From contig JABBOT010000033.1 in the NCBI GenBank assembly GCA_016165875.1, positions 1,831,575-1,895,574 of the forward strand: a stretch of 64,000 bases of DNA. The letters run 5' to 3'. The notes under the pieces are model-generated. The model made no database searches, was not told the DNA's origin, and saw only the letters and a program-made list of their open reading frames with translations. How positions within the stretch are numbered: position 1 is the stretch's first letter; each line of letters starts with the position of its first letter. Positions 25,291 to 36,439 of this stretch are shown here, piece by piece. Both the position numbers and the translations under genes were made by a program. Source of the DNA: Acanthopleura granulata. Taxonomy: Eukaryota; Mollusca; Polyplacophora; Chitonida; Chitonidae.

Positions 25291-26429
25291 TTGTTCTTGC
25301 ACACATCATTTGACACCTGAATCAAACATTATAGTTATGCTTATTATAATCTAGCTTACTTTTGTTTATAACTTCAGTCTGAAGTCTTTCGTTCATTACA
25401 ACGGGAGTTAGTCATATGGGCATAACAAAGTGGAATAGCCGAGTTATAGATCACCCACGTTGAGTAGCCTTTACAGACAAACTTTATGAACACGGCATTA
25501 GTCAAATACAAGTGGTCTTCAGCGGACGTACGAGACATAAATAGAACGTCAAAGGTCAATAAGGTTACGGTAAACCACAAAAGACACACTGCAAAACAAA
25601 TTGTGTAATTTTACAGTGAAACATGCCAGGAATTTTGTAATCAGTAATTCTTGCCATGTATTCACACGTTGCTGTAGAAACATAGTCAACCGTATACTTA
25701 CCACAGATACACCTGTTTAGTAACATCTCTTTTACGCTGGTTATTGCATTTACTGGCAAACAATTTGTTACAAGTGTGATGAACATTTGCACCATATCTT
25801 ATCATCCTACAGGAATAGAGTGTAAACTAACCCCCAAAATTGCAGCATTATTGCACTGTTCCAGTTTACATCACTTTGTGCTGTAAACATACATTCTTTC
25901 TCTGCAGTGTAACTAAAGAGCCTAGATCCAAAACAACCTATAGCACCCTTTACAGGAAACAGTATACACAGAAGTTCTAAAAGAAGCTAGTAGGAGGTAA
26001 GAAAGAAGCAAATAACAGCTTTCAACGATGTAGTGACGCGATGGCAGTCGATATTCAAGGCATTGCTCACACACACACACACACTGTCTACATTTTATTT
26101 TAAAATGGCATAGCTGACAAATCTTTGAAACATACAAATTGTTTGTTCTTGGCTTTAATTCCTACAGCATGCTGAGCCGGGTGTGAAATACCACTGTGTT
26201 TTCTAATTACAACAGAAACATTGTAAATTAAAAACAGTGAAATGCTGAAAGAGCTCCATGCCGTGAAAAGATGACAAGAATGGAATAATTGAACAAAGTT
26301 TGGATCAAACCGGGGTTATCGCTCCTGATATCAAGATTTGGCTTCGTACAAGCCTAATACGTATATATATATGTGTGTGTATCCTTGAGGTATCTTATAT
26401 AAGGAGGCCTAAAATGAATGATCGGAGAA

Positions 26430-27445
26430 TGTTGGCACTGTCTGTTTACTTTCTCTATAATTGGAAGTCTGCTACATTGTTGAATTCCATGTTGAATTCT
26501 CTCCTCCAAGCTAGCCTTTAACAAAGTTCTGAACGACGGAGATTAGTGAAGCGTTAATATAATTCTCCTATGTGTGTTTTCGTCTATGCTGCATGCAAGG
26601 TATTGCTTTTCACACGATCTGAACCCGACTTAGTTTAAATAGTTTTTTAAAATAGTTTTCTCTGCAAGGATTATAATGTGTAGCAAAATATAACTTGCTA
26701 GCTTTCGTAAAAGTGGCTCCTGAAAAATTAGACCCCACAACTAAAACATTACTTAATAAGAATAATAAAAATCACATAATTTCCTTTCGCTTATTTATTT
26801 GATTATTGTTTGGCACTATACCTGAAGTATTTAATTGAGTTTAAGGCCTGTTCATATCGTGTCATGCATAGACAATTGGCACAGTATCCCGGTTGGAGGT
26901 GAGAAATATCTTCAATTGAAGTCACCTACTTTTACAGCCTTTGTCGTTTAATCTTTAAAACATTCTCAGTACCCTTTCAACCGCGCTGGGATTTGGCGAA
27001 AGGAGAGAGACACACACACGCACATAATAAAAAACGTTAATCGCAACTCTGCCAATAATTACTAGATAACAGCAACTCATAAGTAGTTATTTGGGGCAAC
27101 GTCTTTTGTGATAAAAGAAAAACAAAATCACAGTTGCTGACAGTTGAGATGAGCAAGCAATTAACCTTGCCCATTGATGTTTTCGCGATGCCAGGACAAA
27201 AACGTCATTTTATTTTAATTTTTTTTCTGGTGGTGGGGAATTCTACAGTTTACTCTATGTCTCCTCACTGATTGGAATCGTGAGCTGTTTACTCAGTGAC
27301 GCACTGAACAATGGCCAGCTTATCTGTCCGAAACTCATGCTCGAATGAGGAGGATGGACTTTGTTCGTCTTAAACGTCGCACTGTAAGTTCTTTAAGTGA
27401 AAGAGTTGAAATGCACCACAGGGTCAATACGGAAGCAAAAAAAAT
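26430..27445 (+). repeat. Duplicated non-coding block, right copy
   Basis: Partner of 18255-19525, about 8 kb away in the same orientation. A 107-codon ORF (27345-27668) starts inside it but is not preserved in the left copy, so it is not called. Confidence 0.55.
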
Positions 27446-27639
27446 TACCGTTTATTTAAAGTGGTCACCGCGTCAGGGATTTCTTGACGGAAGGGCGATG
27501 TTAGGTAAGGATGGATGGATGAAAATGAACAGTAGCGTAACTGCAGGGAAGTACGTATTTTTTACACAGCATGAAACGATCCTGCATTTCAGGTTGTTAT
27601 GGTGCCCAGGGAATGTTCCCAATACACAAGTTAACTGTC

Positions 27640-27765
27640 TCCTTTATTTACTGATTTGGCTGATTTGATTTCCTCGCCTCACTGAAGTGTATTTTACTTA
27701 GATGACATCTGTCAGTATTTTGGTAGTAGGAAACCAGCCGGTGCACGAGTGAAACCCACGGCATT
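27640..27765 (-). mobile_element. SINE family 1, highly decayed
   Basis: Antisense similarity is limited to TTATTTACTGATTTGGCTGATT, GTATTTTACTTAGATGAC and GGTAGTAGGAAACC. Could be chance in part. Confidence 0.35.
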
Positions 27766-28127
27766 GCATCCATAGACCTGATCATGCACTGAAATATAGC
27801 TTTAGTGTTTACCGTCATTTATACAGACTCTAATAAAAGAGTCCTGATGGTATCACTAGACTAGATTAGAGTGTGTGATTGGCATTCACTTACTAAACCC
27901 CATTTACCGGTTAATGGTTGGAAAAATAGACTTCATAGCAGGTGTTCACACGAGAGTTTTTTTTTTCCATCTAGGACAATCAACCAACTAAAGGGAGACA
28001 AGTCTGTCTGGATTTTAAGCACTCGACCTCCCAGAAGACAAATCCTGCGCTTAACATTTTTTCTTTTTCTTATGAGGCTAAACCATTTAAAACTAAGTGT
28101 TTTGTTAAAATGCTCGAATAACAAGAT

Positions 28128-28255
28128 CAATAACAATAATAATAAACATAATAATAAACTAATAATAATAAGAAGAAAAAGAACATTTGTTGAAATACTG
28201 GAATAATAATAGTAATAATAATGATTAGAAAGAAGAAGAAAAAAAAAAGAGGAAG
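28128..28255 (+). repeat. AAT/AGA-rich simple sequence
   Basis: AATAATAATAAACATAATAA-type tract followed by AGAAAGAAGAAGAAAAAAAA; simple low-complexity DNA. Confidence 0.9.
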
Positions 28256-28714
28256 AATATCAGCATTATATATACAGCAGCTGTGCACCGTGATCAGCGA
28301 AATCTTGTGAGTTATGATATATGACAACAATGTACGCTTCAAACCTGTTGGGGGGGGGGGGCGGGACGGGTCAAATTATATTGTTTAAAAACGCGTTCTG
28401 ATATTTGCTTTTTTTTTTCAAGAAAGTTATTTCAAAAGTACAAAAATGAATAAAGCTCAGTGTGCGCCAAACAATATATGTCAATAAGTATAGAGAAATA
28501 AACAAGTCCTGGCAGTGGAAAATGAGAGTTTGACCTTTAGTCAAACGACAACATTTGATTTTCACATCCTCACTTGTCAGTTCAAAGGCAGGTTACAAGC
28601 CATATATGGGTGGCAGTTCAAATATGAGGTTCTTTTTAAGTGTATGTGGAATTGAAATAAACCGCATTACCTTTAAAGGATACGATATCATCTGGTTGAA
28701 CATGTTTTATATTT

Positions 28715-29245
28715 GTTGGGGAATATATCTACTGGGTAATCTGGTGGTGAATATGCCCTCTGGGCGATATGTCTGGTGGGGAATATGTCTGGTGAGGAAT
28801 ATATTTGGTGGGGAATATGCCCCCTGGGCGATATGTCTGTTGTTGAATATGTCTGGTGGGGAATATGTCCCCTGGGGGATATGTCTGATGGTGAGGAATA
28901 TGTCTGGTGGGGAATATGTCTGGTGGGGAATATGTCCCCTGGGGGATATGTCTGGTGGGAAATATGTTTGGGAGGATATGATTGGTGGGGAATATGCCCC
29001 CTGGGCGATATGTCTGTTGTTGAATATGTCTGGTGGGGAATATGTTTGGTGGGGAATATATCCCCTGGAGGGAAGTATATCCCTTGGGGGATATGTCTGG
29101 TGGGGGATATGTCTGCTCTAGAATACATGTAAGGCTGTTGGGTGAAATAAATGGTGGAGGATGTGTCTGGTGGAAAAGATGTGAGCTGGGGAATATGTCT
29201 GTTGAGGGATATGTCTGGTGAGGAATATGTTTGCTCCGGAATATG
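28715..29245 (+). repeat. 16-bp minisatellite, open on both strands
   Basis: About thirty variants of GGTGGGGAATATGTCT alternating with CCTGGGGGATATGTCT. Because the unit has no stop codon in most frames and 16 is not divisible by three, long ORFs arise in several frames on both strands (up to 192 codons on the minus strand, 188 on the plus). These proteins are not supported as genes. Confidence 0.9.
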
Positions 29246-29574
29246 TCCCGTGGTCCGTACGTCACGTCCAAGTTCATCATAAACTTTTCAGGTCGAAGAT
29301 CTACCAATCATAAGTGACAAATCCAGACTATGGCCTTAGAAGAACAATAAATTCATATACCCTATCAGTTATCAGTTATTTGTCAAGAAATATTAGTGAA
29401 ACACTACTGACACGCATAGAGTAAACTGCACTGAAAAACTAGGGTACACGTGTCCGTTTTACATTTCAGAAATCCTCAGGATGATCTTACTCCTGATGAA
29501 CTGTATGACTTGCTCATGCATGGTTTACGATAGACTATCTCAAATTACTCATTACCGTTATCTCAGATTCAGGC

Positions 29575-30160
29575 AGTGGTTCTCATGCTAGAGTTACCAC
29601 AACAAGCGATCTGGGATCAATCCCGGGTCCGGTCATACCAAGAACCTTAAAACTGGCACTTATTGCTAACTCGGGGCCTCCATTTCTCAATTGGTTAGCG
29701 CACTATCGCAGCGTAATGATCCAGAGGCCTCCTACCACTGCAGTTACTGTGATTTCAAGTCCAGCTCATGTTGGCTTCCTCTCCGGCCGTACACGGGAAG
29801 GTCTGCCAGCAACCTGCGGATTGTCGTGTGTTTCCCCCAGGCTCTGCTCGGTTTCCCTCCACCATGATCCTGACCACCGTCGTATAAGTGAAACATTCTT
29901 GAGTACGGCGTAAAACACCAATCAAACAAATAAATACATAAATATTGGTGCATCGCTTGACACTCAGGCCAGAGAGGTCAGAGCAAGGAAACAAGACTGT
30001 TCGGCCCGGTGTCAGTATAATGTGACTGGGTGGGGTGTCTTGTATTCGCCCTGACACAAGACACAGGATATGTATACATTCTTAGGACTCCTCGTCGTCA
30101 TATGACAGAAAATTTGTTGAGTACTACGTAAATCCCAAACATACATGAATACAAAGGATC
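29575..30160 (+). mobile_element. SINE family 2, split by a family 1 SINE
   Basis: A tRNA-like head with GATCTGGGATCAATCCCGGG and GGTC-TCATACCAA-AACCTTAAA runs to about 29672. After the inserted SINE it resumes at CACTCAGGCCAGAGAGGTCA and ends GTCGTCATATGACAGAAAAT, GTTGAGTACTACGTAAAT. The reverse complement of 42210-42452 shows the same order without interruption. Confidence 0.6.
29673..29942 (+). mobile_element. SINE family 1, full length, nested in family 2
   Basis: From GGGGCCTCCATTTCTCAATTGG through the B box, GGCCGTACACGGGAAGGTC and TTGAGTACGGCGTAAAACACC to the ATAAATACATAAA tail. Confidence 0.9.
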
Positions 30161-30254
30161 ATTTTTGTACACGAGGATATATGTTTTATAATGGCGTTGA
30201 AGAACAAGTACATGAAGAAATTAAGCTCATCCAGAATTAGAATCCACGACCATA

Positions 30255-30502
30255 ATTCCGGAACCTTGGAGTTCTGAGGCTGTAGTGGAACAGCCTATCA
30301 GGACAGTCACAAGTTTAAACCGAGCAATGCTTTGCTCTCGGGTATTACCTGGCTTCAAGCCTAATCCGTCATACTGGTAAAAGTGCGGGAGGTTTGATAC
30401 CAAAATCTCCGTGGGTGTGATGCCTTAGATAACAATTTAGCGCAACTTCGTCGTCATTTGACTGAAAAATTGTTGATTACGACGTAAAACCCAGGCATAT
30501 AT
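30255..30502 (+). mobile_element. SINE family 2, 3' part
   Basis: Ends CGTCGTCATTTGACTGAAAA then TTGTTGATTACGACGTAAAACCC, matching the family 2 3' end at about 30080-30150. The 5' part is weak. The ACAT microsatellite follows directly. Confidence 0.5.
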
Positions 30503-30537
30503 ATGTACGTACAAGGATACATATCCACATAGATATA

Positions 30538-30561
30538 TACACGCATATATACACACATACA

Positions 30562-30595
<34 letters not shown>

Positions 30596-30728
30596 CACAC
30601 ATACATACATACATACATACATACATACACACATACATACATACATACATACATACATACATACATACATACACACATACATACATAATTATATACATAC
30701 TATCATGCACACATACATACATACATAT
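30538..30728 (+). repeat. ACAT microsatellite
   Basis: About 190 bp dominated by ACAT units with ACAC and ATAT interruptions, between a family 2 SINE 3' end and a family 1 SINE. Apparent MYVCMYVC peptides from it are artefacts. Confidence 0.95.
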
Positions 30729-30730
30729 TG

Positions 30731-30992
30731 GCGGCCTCCATGGCTCAGTTGGTCAGCGAGCTATCGCAGCGGAATAACTCAGGAGTCTCTCACTAATGCG
30801 GTCGGTGAGAGTTCAGGCCCAGCTCTGAGTGGCTTTCTCTTCGGCCGTAGGTGGAAGGGGCTGCCAGCGACCTGCAGATTGTCGTCGATCTCCCCAGGGC
30901 TATGTCTCCAGCCCCAATACTGGTTGTCGTCGTATAAGTGAAATATTCGTGAGTTCCACGTTAAACACGAATGAAATAAATACGTAATTAAA
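30731..30992 (+). mobile_element. SINE family 1, full length
   Basis: GCGGCCTCCATGGCTCAGTT, AGCGAGCTATCGCAGCG, CGGTGAGAGTTCAGGCCCAG, and CACGTTAAACACGAATGAAA. It follows the ACAT microsatellite immediately. Confidence 0.85.
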
Positions 30993-31301
30993 TGTATTCA
31001 CACAAATACAACCAGCAGCATATTTCCAAAGAGGAAATAGCATTTGACACCCAGACACCAGGCCCGTAGAGCTGAAATTGACGTGGTAGATGAAATACCA
31101 AGCTTAGAAATAGCACAGGGTCGTGGCTGGTCAGTAAAGACCAGAATACTTTCTTTTATTTCAAATTTGCACAGCATAATAAACCCTTATTGATAAAAAC
31201 CAGGCGGATAACGTTTAAATTTAATATTGCTTTTCTAAGTCAGAAATAGACAAGTGAAAATGGATAAACCATAGTCTTTCAATGTCCTGCCCAGTGAGAG
31301 T

Positions 31302-31552
31302 CGGGGGCCTCAGTCGGTTAGCGCACCAGCGCAGCGCAAGGACCCAGAAGCCTCCCACCAATGCGGTCGCTGTGACTTCAAGACCAGCTCATGCTGCCTT
31401 CCTCTCCTGCCGTACGTTAGAAGGTCTGCCAGCAACCTGCGGATGGTCGTGGGCTTTGCAGGGTTTCCTTCCACCATCGTGCAGGCCACCGTCGTATAAG
31501 CGAAATATTCTTGAGTACGGCGTAAAACACCTATCAAATCATAAAATCAATG
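31302..31552 (+). mobile_element. SINE family 1, full length
   Basis: GGGGGCCTCAGTCGGTTAGC, TCACCA-like CCTCCCACCAATGCGGTCGC, TTGAGTACGGCGTAAAACACC and a short tail, about 0.7 kb beyond the 3' end of innexin 1. Confidence 0.88.
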
Positions 31553-32254
31553 GCAGTCGGTGTGTTTATACCGCTGATGCTGAGGACTTCGGGAGATGGC
31601 GAACTGTCCAGGAGCTGTCGGCGCTGTGATACGTAGTATATCATCCGAGCAGCATTTTAAGGAATTTATGTGATTGTTCTGATCCGCCACTGCCCCCTTC
31701 TCCTCCCCTCCGTTAATTTTACCACTTAACAGGGAAACGCAGTACAACTGGTCTCTGTGTGTTAAAGGGCTTCTTCCGCAACCAGGGCCGATTTCAGAAA
31801 ATTGGAGTGCCTATTGTTTTCCTTGTTTAAGCTGGAACAGGTGAAATCACTGTGCATATACATACTTGGCAAAGAGGGTTCAGTTAGGGTGCTGTAAAAA
31901 CCTTACGATTCTCTTCTGAACCCTAATAGGTAATAACAGCTAAATTCCAACAGCCATGACTAGTTAGCAAAAGGCTTGAGTGCTAAACACACATGCGTGC
32001 AGCAGAATTCCATTCCCGAGTTCACTTTCAAGATATGTATAATACTAAAATAGATGATTCATTGTTTTTTTCTCCATTTAAAAGGTAATAAATATGCTGT
32101 AATTCTTTCAGCCCAGCCAATCTCCAACAAAGACGGCTAGCACAGAGTTTTAAAAAAAGAGAGAGCTTATTTACAATAAAAAAGAGTTTGAAGCCTTTGG
32201 TTGACGTTTTGCAAAGTTTTCGTTAATATTTTGCACAGCCGCTCTATTAACATT

Positions 32255-33457
32255 TTAGCAATCAGTAAAAGCAGCGCTCATCTTCCTCAAGAGATGTGCC
32301 TTTTCACCAAAATACGGCGGAAGTTTCACAGCAGGTTTCGCCTCATTCAGTTTGGTTTGGTACCCTGCCCAAAGTCTGGACAGAATCTGACAGACGACAA
32401 TCTCGGAGGAGTTCTGACCGATCAGCTTAAGCAGGTACACCCCGTCGGACCTCAGGTAACTCTCTGTGAAGTTCTCGTACTCCTCGTTCTTGTAGTCAGT
32501 GGCTAGCTCAGTGAATGATTCCATGTGTCTCTTGACGTAGCTCAAGTTTCTGGACTCAGAGAAACGAGAGACGAGACAGTGGATGACGTCACTGCTGCTG
32601 GCAGACGACACGACGAGAGCTAAGAAACCAACCAGAAGACTGATTCTCTCGAACATGTCATTGGCCGGTAGATGGCACTGCACAGTGAATCGGAGTAAAA
32701 AGCCGCCTTGACGAATCCGGAAGTCGCATAATATTTCCTCTGGAAAATAGGTTTCGTTTGTAGGTAGTTGGTTGTTTACGATTTTGTCGTAAAAGTAGAA
32801 ATCTAGACCCACGCATTTGTAGAGGAAGACGACTGGCACAATAGATCCGAGGAGGAAGCAAAGTTTTCCAGCGAGCTGCTGCAGCCAGACGTAGAGAGAT
32901 AAGGAAGGCGATATTTTCATCAAACATCGCCGAAGTCCTGTTTCCCTTGACATTCTCTGGTACTCGGCCAATCTGTACTGAAGGTCAGCTGTAAGGTGCT
33001 TGATGGCCGCAAGTTTTGTCTGGACATTACCCATACTACATTGGCGAGAAAGTTCGAAAATATTGCCATAGTTTACTTTGAACATTTTCGAGGTCATGTT
33101 CTTGACTATTTCCGGAATGACATAGAGAACAGAGAGAAAGAGAAGTCCAAAAGGCGTCCATTTGTAATAGTTGATATGTGCCGACGGTGGAGTGGGCTCT
33201 GGGAGTGGTATTATGTTATCAATTGGGATGTAGTACTTATCTGCAAAATAGCAGGCCGAATTAGAGTAATCCGTCATGAATCCGGAAAACTGCGCTGGTG
33301 TCCAACAATGAGCGGGTTGAGCGAAGTACTGCAGATATCCTGTGGCAAGAGACAGGGCGGCCAGGAAAATTGCGAAAATCACATGTACCCGAGAAGTCGT
33401 CAAATGATAACCGGCTTGACCTGATTCAGGGGAGACAGCTTTTCTGGCTGGTGACAT
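32255..33457 (-). CDS. Innexin (gap-junction channel protein), paralog 1
   Basis: A 400-residue protein with the full innexin layout: a four-pass membrane channel subunit of gap junctions or hemichannels in the plasma membrane. By eye, TM1 is about residues 24-45. Extracellular loop 1 has Cys51 (in PAHCWTP) and Cys69. TM2 (about 97-118) opens with YYKWTPF, matching the innexin signature YYQW-x-PF. TM3 is about 197-218. Extracellular loop 2 has Cys244 and Cys261 (QCHLPANDMFE, the innexin QCxLPxNxFxE block), and TM4 is about 269-291. The cytoplasmic tail holds RSDGVYLLKLI, the conserved innexin DGVFLLRLI block. Length is normal for the family and no intron is visible. Paralog 2 is similar throughout. 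Relative to it, this protein has 18 extra N-terminal residues because it uses an upstream ATG; its Leu19 aligns with Met1 of paralog 2. An NET glycosylation sequon lies at 234-236 in loop 2. Family assignment is firm; the orthology group within innexins is not determined. Confidence 0.96.
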   Translation of the reverse strand: MSPARKAVSPESGQAGYHLTTSRVHVIFAIFLAALSLATGYLQYFAQPAHCWTPAQFSGFMTDYSNSACYFADKYYIPIDNIIPLPEPTPPSAHINYYKWTPFGLLFLSVLYVIPEIVKNMTSKMFKVNYGNIFELSRQCSMGNVQTKLAAIKHLTADLQYRLAEYQRMSRETGLRRCLMKISPSLSLYVWLQQLAGKLCFLLGSIVPVVFLYKCVGLDFYFYDKIVNNQLPTNETYFPEEILCDFRIRQGGFLLRFTVQCHLPANDMFERISLLVGFLALVVSSASSSDVIHCLVSRFSESRNLSYVKRHMESFTELATDYKNEEYENFTESYLRSDGVYLLKLIGQNSSEIVVCQILSRLWAGYQTKLNEAKPAVKLPPYFGEKAHLLRKMSAAFTDC

Positions 33458-33580
33458 TTTCCAGAATCTGGAAAGAGTGAAAAATCTGCTGTTTTATAGT
33501 GGATTTTGAGAGATGGTATTGAAAAAGTTATTCTTTTGTGCAAATATAGACAAGATATGCTTGCGTTGGTTAGGATATAG
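33458..33580 (-). promoter_or_regulatory. Core promoter of innexin paralog 1
   Basis: On the minus strand a TATAAAA box occupies 33498-33492. It is followed 29 bp later by the A of TTTCCAG (33469), the probable initiator. The same TATA plus TTTCCAG arrangement, at 28 bp, precedes paralog 2 and occurs in the ORF-less segment B. Farther upstream, about 33520-33560, an AACGCAAGCATATCTTG-like block is also shared with the other two. The implied 5' leader is only about 12 nt before the ATG at 33457. The element also resembles a 3' splice site (pyrimidines then CAG), but the conserved TATA spacing favours a start site. Transcript 5' ends would decide. Confidence 0.6.
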
Positions 33581-33589
33581 TACACTACA

Positions 33590-34287
33590 TCATAGGCAGT
33601 TAATCCAGAGCCACGACGACAGTGTGATATTTGTCAAATGTTCTTACGCAACGGATGAGATCATGTCTGTTTTTAATTTACTTTAGACAGGGTATTATTG
33701 CAACTTTTCATGTCAGTGTTTAGGAAGAAACAGCCTACAAGCCTCAAGATTGTATTTTTGTTAATGACACTGTTCACTGTTATGAATTTTCAAAATCAAA
33801 GGAGCCTATGGAACTAGATGGGAAATCGTCCACCGGTCGCTCAGATCGATTTCCAACCTGCTCACTGTGACAGATCTACTGCAGAATGAGGCAAGGGCTT
33901 CTCCGGTATGCCGCTGAAGGTGTTATATAAGAGGTCTTGCTTTGCAATAAAAATTAACAAAATATTCTCTGCTGAAACCTCCATCAGTCAGATCTATAAG
34001 AAGTTGGATTAGAAATAAATTTTGTCTCGGACTTTGGCGGATATTTATTAAGATGAAGTAATAAACACACGTAGTAGCCTCTCTCCACGTTTAGCTAAGT
34101 ATTCAGTATGCGGACACCTAACGCGTTGGGCGTTGAAATCTTGGATGCGCGTTGAAATCAGGGGAGTCACACAAGAGACTTATTTGTTTACATGTTGCAA
34201 AGTTATATATTAGATATGTTTCCAACTAAATATATAGTTCCAACTCTACTACTATACTATGATATATCTATATCTATCTGTAATTAC

Positions 34288-34373
<86 letters not shown>

Positions 34374-34760
34374 GTCTATATATATATATACACGTAGTAT
34401 ACTTGAAACTATATATATAGTTATGTAATAAATAACATATCTAATAAATAGCTTTGCAAAATGTTAACAAAACATGACTCTTGCCTGACTTCCTGAAAAA
34501 CAATGTACACACATATTGGACTGTGCTTTTGACCTTACTTTTGCCTTGTGATGAAAAAAAGTATGAATCACACTACTTCAATTTTTCACAGATATGTTGC
34601 ATAGTAATTGTACTTCAGATTCAAGTAGATTTTCTCTCTTTGTTAGCACGAAAAAAATTACAACTCACTCCTGCAACACCGTGGGACGATTTCCCATCAA
34701 TTTGTAAGGGGCCCTTAAGAAAAACATGATATCTGAGATCTTTGCAAACGGAAACATGTC
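33590..34760 (+). repeat. Multi-copy non-coding segment, copy f, beside innexin 1
   Basis: Begins immediately upstream (5') of innexin 1 and matches copies d and e (CCAACCTGCTCACTGTGACA, TATGTTGCATAGTAATTGTA, GTGGGACGATTTCCC). A TATC/TCTG microsatellite (34284-34390) is embedded. No gene is seen. Confidence 0.5.
34284..34392 (+). repeat. Compound TATC / TCTG / TA microsatellite
   Basis: About eleven TATC units, then about nine TCTG units, then TATATATATATA, embedded in non-coding segment copy f. Confidence 0.95.
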
Positions 34761-34973
34761 GTTGCCAATTATGTTCAAAGCTTGTAACCCCTTTGATACT
34801 GCCTTTTCTTAAATTTAGAATAACAACCTGTCTGTTGTTGTTTTTCATTTCTTTACCTCTTGTAACGTGTCTATATTGTTTTTTTATTCTTAAAGTACAG
34901 GAGATACACTAGTAAAATCTCAGAAAACATGGAACAACAGGATAATTATGAACTACATGTATTTTGTTATCTG

Positions 34974-35264
34974 TTACGCATTGTAAACGAACATGCAGTA
35001 AAGACTGGCCCACCATGCATGGTGTAGCAACTGATTAAAGTCGAAAGGCTCCTGACACTTTGACCCAGGGTTAAATATTTCTTGCACATGCTTTACCGCA
35101 TTCAAGTAAAACAGCTCATGGCTGAGGCTCTGTTCATTAAAAAGGCAGCGAAATTCTCTCTTAAATGCAAAAGCCTGTTTGAATTTATTAGAATTCGTTG
35201 CTGAGTTAGCTGCGTTTGAAGTGTTCGATATTTTGCTGGCAATTATTGATATGGAAGCGCCCAT
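34974..35264 (-). other. Unassigned 96-codon ORF
   Basis: Begins MGASIS, which fits an N-myristoylation start (MGxxxS), and has an ordinary amino-acid mix including a hydrophobic C-terminus. No family is recognised, no second copy exists in the window, and splice signals are not diagnostic. It could be chance or an exon. Confidence 0.15.
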
Positions 35265-36439
35265 GAGAAAAGCGCCTTATGAGAAATTGACCAATCAGAG
35301 GGTTAGGAGCATAAATTTTCCAGTTGACTGCAAGTGTAACAGGTAATAACATAGGGACAGGGCACTGTTTTAATGTTATATATTTAACTATAGCAAGTAC
35401 ATGTGTGAACAACACTGCTAAATATCTCCAGACCATTGATATGAGGGGGGAGTAAGTTTCTTATAAATTTAGATATATACTTAAATTTCAACAATGACCC
35501 TGGCAGCTTACTTCAGTCTCAGGTGACAAGAGTGTTCCGCGCTTGGAATAATTACGTCACAGCTCACTCAGAATGGCAGCGTTTCATGTTAGCCGACGGA
35601 GCACGGTGAAATGTCAATTTTCACGGTCGTAGTAGCTGTTAGAAAGAATACTTCACCGAAGTGAACATAATATTGTCCAACATATTTGACAAGCTTAACT
35701 TTGAACATGGACTGTCTTTCACTTTAAAGCTTGACCCTGTATTAACATATGGTTAACTGGATTTGAAGCACTTCGGCCTAATCTAGATGACCGCCTTAGC
35801 AATAGAGAGAAGAACTGGTGCTTAGCGTGTAAGTCACAGTCCAGTTTTGCGATGGACACAGCTGACCAAATTCCTAGGCTGTTAAGAAGCTTTTTGCAAC
35901 AAAACTAAATAGCCTGGTAAAAAAGATTTTCGTATCAATTTTTAAGCATTTCTTTCGTCATCGGCAGCAATAATGATGCCAAAGCCTCTAAAAAGTGGAT
36001 TTTAAACTTGCTTAGGAATGTGCCAGTTTGCGTACAAATCAAAAGGGGCGGTCGATGGCTCAGTGGCCTGCTGCACACAGGCACTAGAGACCACAAGTCG
36101 TGAACGAAGTGGCCTTGCTGTTTACCAGGAGCTGGATTCATTTTATTTCGACCGTCAAGAGCAACAACGACGCCGTTTCGCACGGATCATTATCGGCAGC
36201 GATTTGGAACTAGAAAAACCCAAATCATCGAAACAGAAGAGTGGTTTATCCCCACTGTGTGCATGTATTACAACTTTCATTACGTTTTTTTTTCACTTGC
36301 GAAACTTTCTGTCAGGAAGACTTATACTTGATAAATTACACATCACTCTTTTAAAACCATTCAAACACTGAATATCTAGGTAGAATTTCAGACATATGTA
36401 ATGTTTCAAAGCCCGATCACAAAGTTTCGTAACTCGCAT

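Noticed and set aside
28729..29307. 192-codon ORF rich in PPDIFPTRHIP-type repeats (minus strand), and its plus-strand counterpart
   Set aside because: Product of a 16-bp minisatellite lacking stop codons; open in several frames at once.
29744..30057. ORFs of 69-100 codons across SINEs, also at 31282-31629, 41062-41517, 58052-58373 and 59120-59434
   Set aside because: All translate family 1 SINE sequence, hence their similar GRKP/GLPATCG-like peptides.
30437..30722. Repetitive MYVCMYVC ORFs
   Set aside because: Translation of an ACAT microsatellite.
32996..33424. 142-codon ORF antisense to innexin 1, and 49929-50321 antisense to innexin 2
   Set aside because: Shadows of the innexin coding frames.
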